A DNA stretch of 64,000 nucleotides from Mycolicibacterium aurum (GCA_900078775.1 LT549889.1:2790001-2854000); one strand, 5' to 3'; shown: positions 1 through 8,529, numbered from the stretch's first letter. The notes: generated by a model from the letters alone, not told the origin. Translations and numbers: made by a program.

Positions 1-1
1 C

Positions 2-415
2 AACCCGGCGGTCTTCCCGTCCACGATGTTCGCCGGCGCCGCCGACGCCGGCGCCCGGGTGCGCAGCATGGCGGCGAACTGCCCGAACACCAAGCTGCTG
101 CTCGGCGGGTTCTCCCAGGGCGCGGCGGTGGCCGCCTACGTCACCACCTCCGACATCCCGGCCGACGTGCACGACCACGTCGCCGGGGTGGTGCTGTTCG
201 GGAAGCCGACCGCGGCGCTGCTGAACGGTTTCGGCGCCCCCGCCGCGAACATCTCCCCGCTCTACAACGGCAAGTCGCTGGATCTGTGCGCGCCCGGGGA
301 CAGCATCTGCGACGGCTCGCCCGGCTCGCTGCTCGCGTCGCTGGCGCACGCCCTGTATCCGCTCAACGGACTGGTCGGTTCGGCGGCGGCCTCGGCCGCG
401 GGCCGGCTGGCCTGA
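2..415 (+). CDS. cutinase family esterase, C-terminal part (5' end outside window)
   Basis: The reading frame is open from base 2 and the start lies upstream of the window, so only the C-terminal 137 residues are seen. It contains the nucleophile elbow GGFSQGAAV (G-x-S-x-G) of cutinases. The second half of the triad follows as DLCAPGDSICDG with a downstream H in LAHALYP. The paired Cys around the Asp is typical of the secreted mycobacterial cutinase/Culp family, which are alpha/beta hydrolases acting on lipid or polyester esters outside the cell. It ends before a hairpin and the opposing tRNA gene. The signal peptide and first disulfide Cys would be upstream. Family assignment is firm; substrate is unknown. 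Confidence 0.85.
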   Translation, partial: NPAVFPSTMFAGAADAGARVRSMAANCPNTKLLLGGFSQGAAVAAYVTTSDIPADVHDHVAGVVLFGKPTAALLNGFGAPAANISPLYNGKSLDLCAPGDSICDGSPGSLLASLAHALYPLNGLVGSAAASAAGRLA

Positions 416-444
416 TCTCGGGGCACACTGCCCCGGAAAGCAAG

Positions 445-472
445 CAAGGCCAGTGCTTTCGCACCGGCCTTG
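445..472. terminator. hairpin between cutinase gene and tRNA-Asn, possible bidirectional terminator
   Basis: CAAGGCC pairs with GGCCTTG and, past one A/C mismatch, GTGC pairs with GCAC around a TTTC loop, giving a 12-position stem. It lies between the 3' ends of two convergent genes, where a shared terminator is expected. Neither side has a strong U tract, as is common in mycobacteria. Confidence 0.5.
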
Positions 473-477
473 TGTTG

Positions 478-550
478 CTCCCCCGGATGGACTCGAACCA
501 TCAACCGTCCGATTAACAGTCGGAAGCTCTGCCAATTGAGCTACAGGGGA
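478..550 (-). tRNA. tRNA-Asn (anticodon GTT)
   Basis: On the minus strand the 73-nt sequence starts TCCCCTG and ends CGGGGGAG, forming the acceptor stem with G73. The anticodon stem-loop reads CCGACTGTTAATCGG, so the anticodon is GTT (Asn). The T arm has the standard GGTTCGAGTCC-like loop. CCA is not encoded. A TAGAGT -10 element lies 14 nt upstream. Confidence 0.93.
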
Positions 551-564
551 ATGAACCGGAACAG

Positions 565-570
565 ACTCTA
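565..570 (-). promoter_or_regulatory. -10 element of the tRNA-Asn promoter
   Basis: TAGAGT on the minus strand fits the actinobacterial TANNNT -10 consensus and lies 14 nt upstream of the mature tRNA 5' end. No convincing -35 hexamer was found, so this is a motif-level call. Confidence 0.4.
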
Positions 571-693
571 GCGCATGGACCGCGCCACTCCCGAATCGCC
601 TGGTAGACGGCCTTGTGAGCGCACCGATCGGCGAGCATCGGCTGCGATGAGGCAGGATGGACAGCGTCCTGCTGTCGTCGTGAGGGGAGCCCC

Positions 694-969
694 GTGTTCC
701 GGTTGGTCTTCGTACTTGGAGTCGGCTACGTGCTGGGCGCGAAAGCGGGCCGGCACCGCTACGAACAGCTCTCCGCGACCTACCGCGCCATCACCGAGAA
801 CCCGGCCACCAAAGCCGTGCTCGACGCCGGGCGGCGTAAGGTCGCCGACCGGGTGTCACCCGATCCGGCGATGGTGCGATTGACGGCGATCGACGCCGAG
901 ACGTCCGTGTTGCAGCCCGAACAGCCCGACGTGCAGGTGCCGGGGCAGCAGAACGGGCAGACCCGCTAG
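694..969 (+). CDS. conserved mycobacterial hypothetical protein (Rv2342-like)
   Basis: A 91-residue protein of unknown function. The GTG start is supported by a strong ribosome site (GAGGGGAG) 4-5 nt upstream. The N-terminus FRLVFVLGVGYVLGAKAG is a short hydrophobic segment with a Gly-x3-Gly-x3-Gly spacing, followed by a basic helical region (RHRYEQL), resembling small membrane-anchored YtxH-like proteins. The C-terminus is Pro/Gln-rich. Position between tRNA-Asn and dnaG matches Rv2342 of M. tuberculosis. It is convergent with the secreted protein gene that ends at 991. No function is assigned. Confidence 0.7.
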   Translation: MFRLVFVLGVGYVLGAKAGRHRYEQLSATYRAITENPATKAVLDAGRRKVADRVSPDPAMVRLTAIDAETSVLQPEQPDVQVPGQQNGQTR

Positions 970-990
970 GCGCGAGGCTGGGAATTACGC

Positions 991-1278
991 CTAGCCCAGC
1001 GGGATGCTGGTGTTCCAGCTGTTGCCGGGGAAGATCGGCGAGGTGCAGAACCCGCCGTTGCAGATGCCGGCGCCCGGGGTGCCGACGGCCATGCCATTGC
1101 CGTTCGAGTAGGACAGGCAGTTGCCGTCCTCCTTGTTGCCGAACCAGGCCAGGCAGGCCGGGCCGGCCTGAACCGACTCCGCGGGGGTGGCCGACAGCGC
1201 CAGCACCGGCGCCGCGATGGCCGCAGCGAAAGCACCGACCACGATGAACCTGCGCTTCTGATCACTCAGAGTTGCCAC
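991..1278 (-). CDS. small secreted protein with four cysteines, unknown function
   Basis: A 95-residue protein. I prefer the GTG at 1278, which has GAGAAAGG about 8 nt upstream and lies clear of dnaG; the in-frame ATGs further out would need an extension into dnaG. The N-terminus QKRRF followed by a hydrophobic AAAIAAPVLALSA stretch and a putative cleavage after ESVQA is a Sec signal peptide. The mature part of about 60 residues holds four cysteines and Gly/Asn/Ser-rich turns, suggesting two disulfides. It lies 55 bp downstream of dnaG on the same strand and could be cotranscribed. The family is a mycobacterial secreted hypothetical; no function is known to me. Confidence 0.6.
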   Translation of the reverse strand: MATLSDQKRRFIVVGAFAAAIAAPVLALSATPAESVQAGPACLAWFGNKEDGNCLSYSNGNGMAVGTPGAGICNGGFCTSPIFPGNSWNTSIPLG

Positions 1279-1333
1279 GGGCGTGCCTTTCTCGACAGAA
1301 ACTTGCGTTCCCACCATAACGGTTGTGTCGCGG

Positions 1334-3280
1334 TCATGCAGACAAGTCGTCGCCGCTGGCCTGTTCCAGCAGGCTGCGCCGGTAGGTCTCCATGGCGACC
1401 AGGTCACCGAACAGGGCGTGATACTCGTCGCTGTTGTCCACCGGGGACATCCGCTGCAGTTTCGACTTGACCTCGGCGATCTGCCGGCCGACGGCCACCT
1501 CCTGCAGCCGGGCGATCACCCCGGAGATGTAGCGGGCCAGCTTCTCGTCGTCCTCGATGCGGATGGCGTCCACCCCGAGTTCGTTGATCAGATTGGCCAC
1601 CTCCGGGGAGCCGGCCTGCGCGCGGACCGCATCGATCCACTCCGCGCCGGACAGCCCCGCCGACATCCCGCCGGCGGCGCCGATCGCGCTGCGCACCGAC
1701 GCATAACCGGGATGGGTGAAGTTCTCCACCGCCAGGCTGTCGAACACCGGACCGGCCAGGCCCGGGTACTGCAGCGCCGACTTCAGCGCCTCACGCTGCG
1801 GGCGCAGGATCGGGTCGCGCGGATCGGGGCGGGCCACCGTGGACTGCGGCCGGGGTGCGGCCTCGGCCTGCTGGCGTCGGTTCGTGCCCGACGGGCCGCG
1901 CCCGGTCTTGGCGCCCTTGCGCCCGGCCTCTTCCCGGACCCGGCCCAGCACCTGGCCGACGTCCTGCCAGCCGACCCAGCCGGCGAGCTGGCGGGCGTAC
2001 TCGTCGCGCAGCGTCGGATCCTTGATCCGGGCCACCATCGGCACGCAGCGGCGCAGCGCGGCCACCCGGCCCTCGGCGCTGTCCAGGTTGTGGTCGGCCA
2101 GCGCGGTGCGGATGGCGAACTCGAACAGCGGAGCCCGGCGGGCCACCAGATCGCGCAGCGCACCGTCACCGGAGCGCAGCCGCAGATCGCAGGGGTCCAT
2201 ACCGTCGGCGGCGACGGCCACGAAGGACTGCCCGGCCAGGTTCTGCTCGCCCTCGAAGGCCTTGACCGCGGCCGCCCGGCCCGCGGCGTCACCGTCGAAG
2301 ACGTAGATGAGCTCACCGCGAAAGAAGTTGTCGTCCATCATGAGTCGGCGCAGCATCGACAGGTGCTCGTCGCCGAACGCGGTACCGCACGCGGCGACTG
2401 CGGTGCTCACCCCGGCCTGGTGCATGGCCATCACGTCGGTGTAGCCCTCCACCACCACGGCCTGATGGGCCTTGGCGATGTCCCGCTTGGCCAGATCCAG
2501 CCCGAACAGCACGTTGGACTTCTTGTACAGCACCGTTTCCGGGGTGTTGACGTACTTGGCTTCCATGTGGTCGTCGTCGAAGAGCCGACGCGCCCCGAAC
2601 CCGATGGTCTCCCCCGAGGACACCCGGATGGGCCACAGCAGTCGGCGGTGGAACCGGTCCATCGGGCCGCGCTTGCCCTCCCGGCTCAGCCCGGCGGCCT
2701 CCAGCTCCTTGAACTCGAATCCCAAGCGCCGCAGGTGTTTCGTCAGGGTGTCCCACCCCGACGGCGCGTACCCGCAGCCGAACTTGGCGGCCACGTCCGC
2801 GTCGAAGTTGCGCTCGAGCAGGTACTGGCGGGCCGGGGCGGCCTCCTCGGAGCGCAGCTGCTCGGCGTAGAACTCCTGCGCCGCGGCGTTGGCGGCGATC
2901 AGCCGGCTGCGGCTGCCCCGGTCGCGCTGCACGTTGGTGGCCGCGCCGCCGGTGTAGGTGACGGTGTAGCCGACCTTGTCGGCGAGCATCTCGACGGCCT
3001 CGACGAAGGTGACGTGTTCGATCTTCTGCAGGAAGGCGTAGACGTCGCCGCCCTCACCGCAGCCGAAGCAGTGGAAATGGCCGTGGTTGGGCCGCACGTG
3101 GAACGACGGTGACTTCTCGTCGTGGAACGGGCACAGCCCCTTGAGGGAGTCCACGCCGGCGCGCCGCAGTTGGACGTAATCCCCCACCACGTCTTCGATG
3201 CGGACGCGTTCCCGGATGGCGGCGATGTCGCGATCCGGGATGCGGCCGCGCCCACCCCGAGTCGCTTCCATACCGGCCAT
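1334..3280 (-). CDS. dnaG: DNA primase DnaG
   Basis: A 648-residue bacterial primase that makes RNA primers at the replication fork with DnaB. The N-terminal CHC2 zinc-binding domain is visible (CPFHDEKSPSF then CFGCGEGGD, about residues 50-75). The TOPRIM core has VVVEGYTDVMA (about 275-285) and the acidic YVFDGDAAGR. The C-terminal part is the DnaB-binding helical domain. Length matches mycobacterial DnaG. Start could be the ATG at 3280 or the next ATG three codons on; a TAGACT -10-like hexamer 6 nt before 3280 would fit a leaderless start. It lies 20 bp downstream of dgt on the same strand. Confidence 0.96.
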   Translation of the reverse strand: MAGMEATRGGRGRIPDRDIAAIRERVRIEDVVGDYVQLRRAGVDSLKGLCPFHDEKSPSFHVRPNHGHFHCFGCGEGGDVYAFLQKIEHVTFVEAVEMLADKVGYTVTYTGGAATNVQRDRGSRSRLIAANAAAQEFYAEQLRSEEAAPARQYLLERNFDADVAAKFGCGYAPSGWDTLTKHLRRLGFEFKELEAAGLSREGKRGPMDRFHRRLLWPIRVSSGETIGFGARRLFDDDHMEAKYVNTPETVLYKKSNVLFGLDLAKRDIAKAHQAVVVEGYTDVMAMHQAGVSTAVAACGTAFGDEHLSMLRRLMMDDNFFRGELIYVFDGDAAGRAAAVKAFEGEQNLAGQSFVAVAADGMDPCDLRLRSGDGALRDLVARRAPLFEFAIRTALADHNLDSAEGRVAALRRCVPMVARIKDPTLRDEYARQLAGWVGWQDVGQVLGRVREEAGRKGAKTGRGPSGTNRRQQAEAAPRPQSTVARPDPRDPILRPQREALKSALQYPGLAGPVFDSLAVENFTHPGYASVRSAIGAAGGMSAGLSGAEWIDAVRAQAGSPEVANLINELGVDAIRIEDDEKLARYISGVIARLQEVAVGRQIAEVKSKLQRMSPVDNSDEYHALFGDLVAMETYRRSLLEQASGDDLSA

Positions 3281-3300
3281 CAGCGCAGTCTATCGGCCCG

Positions 3301-4593
3301 TCACAGTGGCCTCGGCGATCGCACTTCGTGCACGCGTTCCAGCCGCGATTCGGTGTAGGAGGCGATCTGGTCGATCACCACCCGCAGCCGGGCCCCGTCG
3401 TCCTGCGCCTCGGTGAATTCCAGCGCGAACTGCGGGTCCAGCCCGCTGGGGGCCTGCGCCCACAGCGCGAGCGCGACCTCCCGGATCAGGGTGCGCTGAT
3501 CGGCCTGAACCTGCAGGTGACGGTGATCGGACATGATGAATTGCAGGGCCAGCATCTTGAGCACCGCCACCTCGGCGCGCACCAGCGGGGGCACGTGCAG
3601 GTTGGCGTTGAAGCGCCGAAGCGGGCCGGACCCGGCCACCGCCCGGGTCTCCGAGATCGCCGCGTTGGCGAACCGCCCGACGAACTCGCTGGTCAGATTC
3701 TTCAGCGCGACCGACGCGGTGAGCGTGCCGTCGTACTTGCCGACGGCCTGCACCACCGGCATCTCGGACAACCGCCGGCAGGCCTCCAACAGTTCGTCGT
3801 GGCCGAGCGCCGGGAACGCCCTCGCGCCGAGCACGGCCAGCGCCTCCGCGTCGTCGGGGTCGCCGAGCACCCGCAGATCGATGCGCCCGGAGATGACGCC
3901 GTCCTCGACGTCGTGCACCGAGTAGGCCACATCGTCGGCCCAGTCCATCACCTGGGCCTCCAGGCTGGGCCGCCCGGCCGGTGCGCCCGCACGCAGCCAG
4001 GCCGCCGCGACCGCGTCCTCGGCGTAGAAGCCGAACTTCTTCGGGTTCTCCGCCCGGGTCCAGGGGTATTTGGTGACCGCGTCCAACGCCGCTCGGGTCA
4101 GGTTCAGCCCAGCCGAACGGCCTTCACCGTCAAGAACTTTGGGTTCCAGTCGGGTCAGGATCCGCAGGTTCTGGGCGTTACCCTCGAAACCACCGAAGGC
4201 GTCGGCGATCTCGTTGAGCGCGCGCTCCCCGTTGTGCCCGTACGGCGGGTGACCGATGTCGTGGGCCAGCCCGGCGAGGTCGACGAGGTCCGGATCACAG
4301 CCCAGCCCGACGGCCATGCCGCGGCCGATCTGGGCCACCTCCAGTGAGTGGGTGAGCCGGGTGCGCGGGGTGTCACCGTGCCGCGGACCGACCACCTGGG
4401 TTTTGTCGGCCAGCCGGCGCAGCGCCGCGCAGTGCAGCACCCGGGCCCGGTCGCGGGCGAACGCGGTGCGGTGTTCGGTGTCGGCACCGGTCGGCGGTAT
4501 CCCACCCAGCCCAGCACCCTTCGGCGACTCCGGTACCAGCCGCTCCCGGTCGGAGTCGTCGTAAGTGTCGTATACGTCAGGTTGTGTTGCCAC
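3301..4593 (-). CDS. dgt: deoxyguanosinetriphosphate triphosphohydrolase-like protein
   Basis: A 430-residue HD-domain phosphohydrolase that hydrolyses dNTPs to deoxynucleoside and tripolyphosphate, affecting dNTP pools. The HD signature is complete: H in [17 protein letters not shown] in [14 protein letters not shown] and D in [13 protein letters not shown]. Length agrees with M. tuberculosis Dgt (431). It is the first gene of a dgt-dnaG pair read leftward, which links nucleotide pool control with priming. The opposing TPM-domain gene starts 97 bp away, so the promoters of both lie in 4594-4690. Confidence 0.93.
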   Translation of the reverse strand: MATQPDVYDTYDDSDRERLVPESPKGAGLGGIPPTGADTEHRTAFARDRARVLHCAALRRLADKTQVVGPRHGDTPRTRLTHSLEVAQIGRGMAVGLGCDPDLVDLAGLAHDIGHPPYGHNGERALNEIADAFGGFEGNAQNLRILTRLEPKVLDGEGRSAGLNLTRAALDAVTKYPWTRAENPKKFGFYAEDAVAAAWLRAGAPAGRPSLEAQVMDWADDVAYSVHDVEDGVISGRIDLRVLGDPDDAEALAVLGARAFPALGHDELLEACRRLSEMPVVQAVGKYDGTLTASVALKNLTSEFVGRFANAAISETRAVAGSGPLRRFNANLHVPPLVRAEVAVLKMLALQFIMSDHRHLQVQADQRTLIREVALALWAQAPSGLDPQFALEFTEAQDDGARLRVVIDQIASYTESRLERVHEVRSPRPL

Positions 4594-4690
4594 CGCCGCA
4601 CAGTCTGCCAGCAGCCGCCCTGCTGATAGGACATGACACCGTTTGAAGATGACCGAGCCATCCGGTCACCGCGTTCATTAGATTGGCGGC

Positions 4691-6682
4691 ATGCGTATAG
4701 CCCGTCTGCTCAGTGTGCTGCTCGCGGTTGCGACCGCCGGCCTGCTGGTCGCGCCGACCGCGGCGGCCCAGCCACCGTTCCGGCTGCCCGGTTATGTGGT
4801 GGATCAGGCGGGTGCGCTGAGTGCGCCGGAGGCCGATCGGGTCAACAACGCCGTCAGCACCCTCTACAACGACCGCCGGGTCCGGCTGTGGGTGGTGTAC
4901 GTGGACACCTTCTCCGGGGCGAGCGCCGAGCCATGGGCCCAGGCCACCCTGAGGGCCAGCGATCTGGGCCCGTACGACGCGCTGCTGGCGGTCGCCACCG
5001 CCGACCGGGCGTACGCCTTCCTGGCGGGATCCTCGGCGGCCAGCCCATCGGAGGCGAACTCGCTGCGGCGTAACGACATCGAACCCGAATTGCGCGACGG
5101 GAACTGGGCGCAGGCGGCGATCGTGGCGGCCGACGGCCTGGCCGCGCTGGGTGCGGCCTCGTCATCCGAACTGAACTGGGCCGGGGTACTGGCCATGCTG
5201 GGCCTCATCCTGCTCGCGGTGGCCGCGCTGCTGCTGTGGTCGCGCCGGCGCAAGCGCAAGCGCCGGGAGGCCGACTTCGCCGCCGCCCAGCGCGTCGACC
5301 CGTCCGACCCGAATGCGCTGGCGACGGTGCCGCTGGACGCCCTGGACGAGCTCTCCCGCTCCATCGTCGTCGAGGTCGACAATGCGGTGCGCACCAGCGA
5401 GAACGAATTGGTGTTGGCCGTCGACGAATTCGGTGAGCGGGACACCGCGCCGTTCCGCGCCGCGGTCACCGCCGCGAAGACGACGCTGACCCAGGCCTTC
5501 AACGTCCGCCAGATCCTCGACGACGCGGTGCCCGAGACCCCGCAGCAGCGCCGGGATCTGTTGACCCGGGTGATCGTCGCCGCGGCCAAGGCCGACCGCG
5601 AACTCGACGCCCAGCGGGAGGCTTTCGCCAAACTGCGCGATCTGGTCATCAACGCGCCCAGCCGGCTGGATGCGCTGACCCAGAAGATGGTCGACCTCAC
5701 CGCTCGGGTGGCGCCGGCCGAGCAGACGCTGGCCGGCCTGCACCAGCAGTTCGCCGACACCGCACTGCAGTCGGTGGCCGACAATGTGGAGACCGCCAAA
5801 CACCGGCTCGCGTTCGCCGACCAGAACATCACCAACGCCCGCACCCTGGTGGCCCGCCCGGCCGGCAGCCAGGCCGGCCTGGTCGACTCGATCCGGGCGG
5901 CCGAGTCCGCGCTGGGTCAGGCCCGGACCATGCTGGAGGCGGTCGACAGTGCCGCCACCGACATCAACCGGGCGATCGCGACGCTGCCGGATGCGATCGT
6001 CGACATCCAGAACGGGATCAAGGCCGCCGATGCACAACTGGCCCAGGGCGGGATCGCCGAATCCGACGCGTTGAAGTCCGCCCGGGACGCCGCGGCCCGC
6101 GCGGTGGCCGAAGCCGAAACCAACGGCGGCACCGACCCGTTGGGCGCGTTCACCGCCCTCACCCAGGCCGATGCCGATCTGGACCGGTTGCTTGCCAACA
6201 TCGAGGAGGAGCGCGAGGCGGCCGACCGGTTGCGCCGCGCCTATGAGCAGGCGCTGTTCACCGCCCAGTCCCGGGTGCGCGGCGTCTCGGACTTCATCGA
6301 CACCCGCCGCGGCAGCATCGGCCCGGAGGCCCGCACCCGGCTGGCCGAAGCGGTCCGCCAACTGCAGGCCGCCCAGGACAAGCAGGCCACCAACATCACC
6401 GAGGCGATCGCGCACGCGAACGGCGCGGCCATGCTTGCCGGGCAGGCGCAGCAGATCGCCAACAGCGATGTGGCCCGGGCCCAGCAGCAGTACAACAACT
6501 ACGGCGGCTTCGGTGGCGGCGGTGGCTCGAATACCGGAGCGATGCTGGGCGGCATCATCATCGGCAACATCCTGTCCGGGGCGCTGCGCGGCGGCATCGG
6601 TGGCGGCGGCGGCTGGAGTTCGCCGACGTTCGGCGGCTCCGGGGGCGGCGGAGGTTTCGGCGGCGGCGGCGGCCGGTTCTGA
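4691..6682 (+). CDS. secreted/membrane TPM-domain protein with glycine-rich tail (Rv2345-like)
   Basis: A 663-residue protein. Residues 1-27 form a Sec signal peptide (LLSVLLAVATAGLLV...AAAQ). A TPM domain follows (about 30-150, LPGYVVDQAGALS...RLWVVYVDTFSG), then one membrane helix (about 163-182) and a basic stop-transfer RRRKRKRR. A long alpha-helical, coiled-coil-prone cytoplasmic region (about 215-600) rich in Ala/Glu/Arg/Asp comes next. The last 60 residues are Gly-rich with FGGGGG runs, like the TPM_phosphatase/YgcG group. Function is unproven; TPM proteins are linked to PSII repair in plants and to envelope functions in bacteria. A TAGATT hexamer and GGCGG lie just before the ATG. Confidence 0.8.
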   Translation: MRIARLLSVLLAVATAGLLVAPTAAAQPPFRLPGYVVDQAGALSAPEADRVNNAVSTLYNDRRVRLWVVYVDTFSGASAEPWAQATLRASDLGPYDALLAVATADRAYAFLAGSSAASPSEANSLRRNDIEPELRDGNWAQAAIVAADGLAALGAASSSELNWAGVLAMLGLILLAVAALLLWSRRRKRKRREADFAAAQRVDPSDPNALATVPLDALDELSRSIVVEVDNAVRTSENELVLAVDEFGERDTAPFRAAVTAAKTTLTQAFNVRQILDDAVPETPQQRRDLLTRVIVAAAKADRELDAQREAFAKLRDLVINAPSRLDALTQKMVDLTARVAPAEQTLAGLHQQFADTALQSVADNVETAKHRLAFADQNITNARTLVARPAGSQAGLVDSIRAAESALGQARTMLEAVDSAATDINRAIATLPDAIVDIQNGIKAADAQLAQGGIAESDALKSARDAAARAVAEAETNGGTDPLGAFTALTQADADLDRLLANIEEEREAADRLRRAYEQALFTAQSRVRGVSDFIDTRRGSIGPEARTRLAEAVRQLQAAQDKQATNITEAIAHANGAAMLAGQAQQIANSDVARAQQQYNNYGGFGGGGGSNTGAMLGGIIIGNILSGALRGGIGGGGGWSSPTFGGSGGGGGFGGGGGRF

Positions 6683-6691
6683 CCCTCGCTT

Positions 6692-6758
6692 CCCGCGAGC
6701 ATGCGTGTCTGTTGGCCGACACGCCGGGCTTTCACCCGAGATATCGCACGCTCGCGGA
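6692..6758. repeat. palindromic intergenic repeat, copy A
   Basis: The outer arms CGCGAGCATGCG and CGCACGCTCGCG are inverted with one mismatch. The inner arms GCGTGTC and GACACGC flank TGTTGGC. The copy fills the gap between two convergent genes. The inner 22-mer is the exact reverse complement of that in copy C (8464-8529), and copy B (7653-7708) is a diverged relative. Confidence 0.7.
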
Positions 6759-6771
6759 GGTTTCGGCGGCC

Positions 6772-7266
6772 TCAGCGACCGGCCAGATGGTCGGCGAGCT
6801 TCCCCAGGTGGGCCTTGTAGCCCATCTTCATACCGAACGCCGCCATCTTGGCCTTGTCGCCGATCTGGGTGATGGTCACGTCCAGGGTGAGCATGGTACG
6901 GCCGTCCTGCTCGGCCAGCGTGATGTCGTTGGTGTGCAGGATGGTCGAGGTCGACTCCTCGCCCGCGGTCCAGGACCGGGCGTCATACGTCATCCGTGAG
7001 GTCGGGTCCACCCGGGTGAAGGTGCCCGACATGGGCCAGCGGGTGCCGGCGTACTTGCCCATCGCCTCCCCGGCCTCCATCACCACATAGATCTCCCCCT
7101 CGACCCGGGCGTCGATGCGGCACTCCGGCACGGTGGTGTTCTTCGGCCCCCACCACTGCTTGAGCCGTTCGGCCTGGGTCCAGGCGTCCCAGACCGCCGC
7201 GGCCGAAGCATCGTAGGTCCGCTCCAAGGTGAAGTGTTTCTTTTTCTTCAGCAGCTGCAGGATCAT
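6772..7266 (-). CDS. SRPBCC/AHSA1-family (START-like) domain protein
   Basis: A 164-residue Aha1/CalC-type START-like protein with the typical opening FTLERTYDASAAAVWDAWT and WWGPKNTTVPECRID. These proteins form a hydrophobic cavity for a lipophilic ligand. It starts 3 nt after the stop of the ArsR gene, so the two are an operon. ArsR-SRPBCC pairs are common in actinobacteria, and the ligand is usually unknown. The 3' end abuts palindromic repeat copy A. No catalytic residues can be assigned. Confidence 0.85.
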   Translation of the reverse strand: MILQLLKKKKHFTLERTYDASAAAVWDAWTQAERLKQWWGPKNTTVPECRIDARVEGEIYVVMEAGEAMGKYAGTRWPMSGTFTRVDPTSRMTYDARSWTAGEESTSTILHTNDITLAEQDGRTMLTLDVTITQIGDKAKMAAFGMKMGYKAHLGKLADHLAGR

Positions 7267-7269
7267 CGT

Positions 7270-7599
7270 TCACTCCCCGTTCGTTGTCGACTTCAGGTAT
7301 TCGCCGAGGTTGTCGAGCCGGTCCTCCCACAGTCGTTCGAAGGATTCGGCCCACCGGCCGATGTCCTCGAACGGCGCGGGTTCGAGCTGGTAGATGCGCT
7401 GGCGCGCCTGGGCATGGCTGCTGACGATCCCCGAATCGCCAAGCACCCGAAGGTGTTTGGACACCTGCGGTTGACGGATTCCGAGCGCCTCGGCGATGGC
7501 GCCGACCGACAGCGGCCCTGCCCTGAGCAGATCCACGATCCGCAGCCGGCTCGGCTCTCCCAGCGCCACGAACACCGCCGTCTGCATGCCAGCCACCAT
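7270..7599 (-). CDS. ArsR-family transcriptional regulator
   Basis: A 109-residue winged-helix regulator. The core is VALGEPSRLRIVDLLRAG, then the recognition helix RQPQVSKHLRVLG, then the wing ARQRIYQLEP. No ELCVCDL-type or other cysteine metal site is present, so it probably senses something other than a thiolate metal. The same subfamily commonly precedes SRPBCC genes. A perfect inverted repeat ends 11 nt upstream of the ATG at 7599. The internal ATG at 7587 (GGTGG upstream) is an alternative start. The gene likely autoregulates itself and the SRPBCC gene. Confidence 0.88.
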   Translation of the reverse strand: MVAGMQTAVFVALGEPSRLRIVDLLRAGPLSVGAIAEALGIRQPQVSKHLRVLGDSGIVSSHAQARQRIYQLEPAPFEDIGRWAESFERLWEDRLDNLGEYLKSTTNGE

Positions 7600-7609
7600 A
7601 AGCCGGCAG

Positions 7610-7633
7610 ACATATTCCCGTCAAGGAATATGT
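7610..7633. promoter_or_regulatory. perfect inverted repeat, likely ArsR operator
   Basis: ACATATTCC and GGAATATGT form 9-bp perfect arms with a 6-nt spacer, an AT-rich island in GC-rich DNA. It lies 11 bp upstream of the ArsR start, overlapping where the promoter must be. This geometry is typical of ArsR-family dimer sites. Binding is inferred. Confidence 0.7.
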
Positions 7634-7652
7634 ACCCCCACCTGGCCTCCAT

Positions 7653-7708
7653 CGTGCGTGTCCGCGGGCAACACGCCGCGCTCCCACCCGAGATGGCGCA
7701 CGCTCACG
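7653..7708. repeat. palindromic intergenic repeat, copy B (diverged)
   Basis: This copy shares GTGCGTGTC...ACACGCC...CACCCGAGAT..CGCACGCTC with copy A in the same orientation but has several mismatches in the inner arm. It begins at the stop codon of the decayed DUF559 gene and so again marks a gene 3' end. Confidence 0.6.
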
Positions 7709-8374
7709 CCGCCCTCGAGCGGGTGATCTCGACGTCGATCCGGCGCACCAGATCCTGTGCCCGACGCCGGACGTCGTCGGCCACGATGGACAGCACGATC
7801 CAACCCATCTCCTGCAGCGCCGCTCGCTTCTGCCTGTCCCGGGCGAAACTGGCGGGATCACTGTGCCAGTCGTACCCGTCGTATTCGACGGCCAGTTCGC
7901 TTCCCGGCCAGGCGAAGTCGACCCGCCACAACCGTCCGTAGAGGTCGACGATCTCGTACTGCAATTCCGGGGCCGGCAGTCCGCCGTCCACGCCGGGGCA
8001 GCTGCCGGCCTGCCGCCGATGACCGTCAGCGGAACGCCTTCGCGGCGGTGGATGACCAGGCCGTCGGACGCCCGCAACTGACGCCCCTCCGGGTTGAGCA
8101 CATGCAGGTCGACGCCGCCTTCGGTGTCGAAACCGTAGGCTGCCGCCGCAGTGGCCAGGCACATCGCCACCGGCTCCCCTGCCCGAAGGTCCAAGCCACG
8201 CAACCGGATGCCATCGTCGGGCTCGGCACCCGAATACACCCCGGGCCACACCTTGAGTAGCTCGCCGGTACGGATCCTGGTGTCAAGGCGGCTGCGACTC
8301 AACACATTCAGCAGCTGGGCTGTGGTGGCCACCCCGCCCTGGTGGTCCAGCAGTGCGGCAACGTCATCGGACAT
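7704..8374 (-). pseudogene. AbiEi-type/DUF559 domain protein, internally deleted and frameshifted
   Basis: The N-terminal half (from 8374, LLDHQGGVATTAQLLNVLSR...RTGELLKVWPGVYS) is the winged-helix domain of AbiEi-type antitoxin-like proteins. The C-terminal half, in a different frame, is a DUF559/Vsr-like endonuclease fold (LWRVDFAWPGSELAVEYDG..WHSD...SIVADDVR). The two frames meet at about 7986-7989, where the usual linker of some 70 residues (ARTL..ALATLDAAL.. up to ESPMESEARL, from memory of full-length relatives) is absent. The span is not a multiple of three. This is a genuine internal deletion, not a single-base error. Full-length relatives are abundant orphan genes in mycobacteria. 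Confidence 0.75.
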
Positions 8375-8463
8375 GCTGCCGATCGTCGATCAACCGAACG
8401 CGGACGACGATGCCCGCCGGCGGATCTGTGGATCAATTGGCGACTGTGGACACCCTGACTACC

Positions 8464-8529
8464 GGCGAGCGTGCGTGAACTCCTATCCCGCAGCGGCGTG
8501 TCGGCCAACAGACACGCACTCTCGCGGGA
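8464..8529. repeat. palindromic intergenic repeat, copy C (inverted)
   Basis: The outer arms GCGAGCGTGCGT and ACGCACTCTCGC enclose an inner palindrome GCGTGTCGGCCAACAGACAC followed by GC. This inner 22-mer is identical to the reverse complement of the copy A inner segment. It lies immediately 3' of glyS, which is read leftward and ends at 8537. Confidence 0.7.

Noticed and set aside
1283..3112. 609-residue open frame on the plus strand across dnaG
   Set aside because: It is antisense to a fully conserved dnaG, with composition typical of high-GC shadow frames and no domain signature.
6490..6680. GGCGGCGG tract as a PE_PGRS-like gene
   Set aside because: It is the in-frame Gly-rich tail of the TPM-domain protein, and there is no PE domain.
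6983..8374. 463-residue frame as a single long protein starting at 8374
   Set aside because: After about residue 130 it runs antisense-like and through the ArsR and SRPBCC genes; only its N-terminal part is genuine and belongs to the decayed AbiEi/DUF559 gene.
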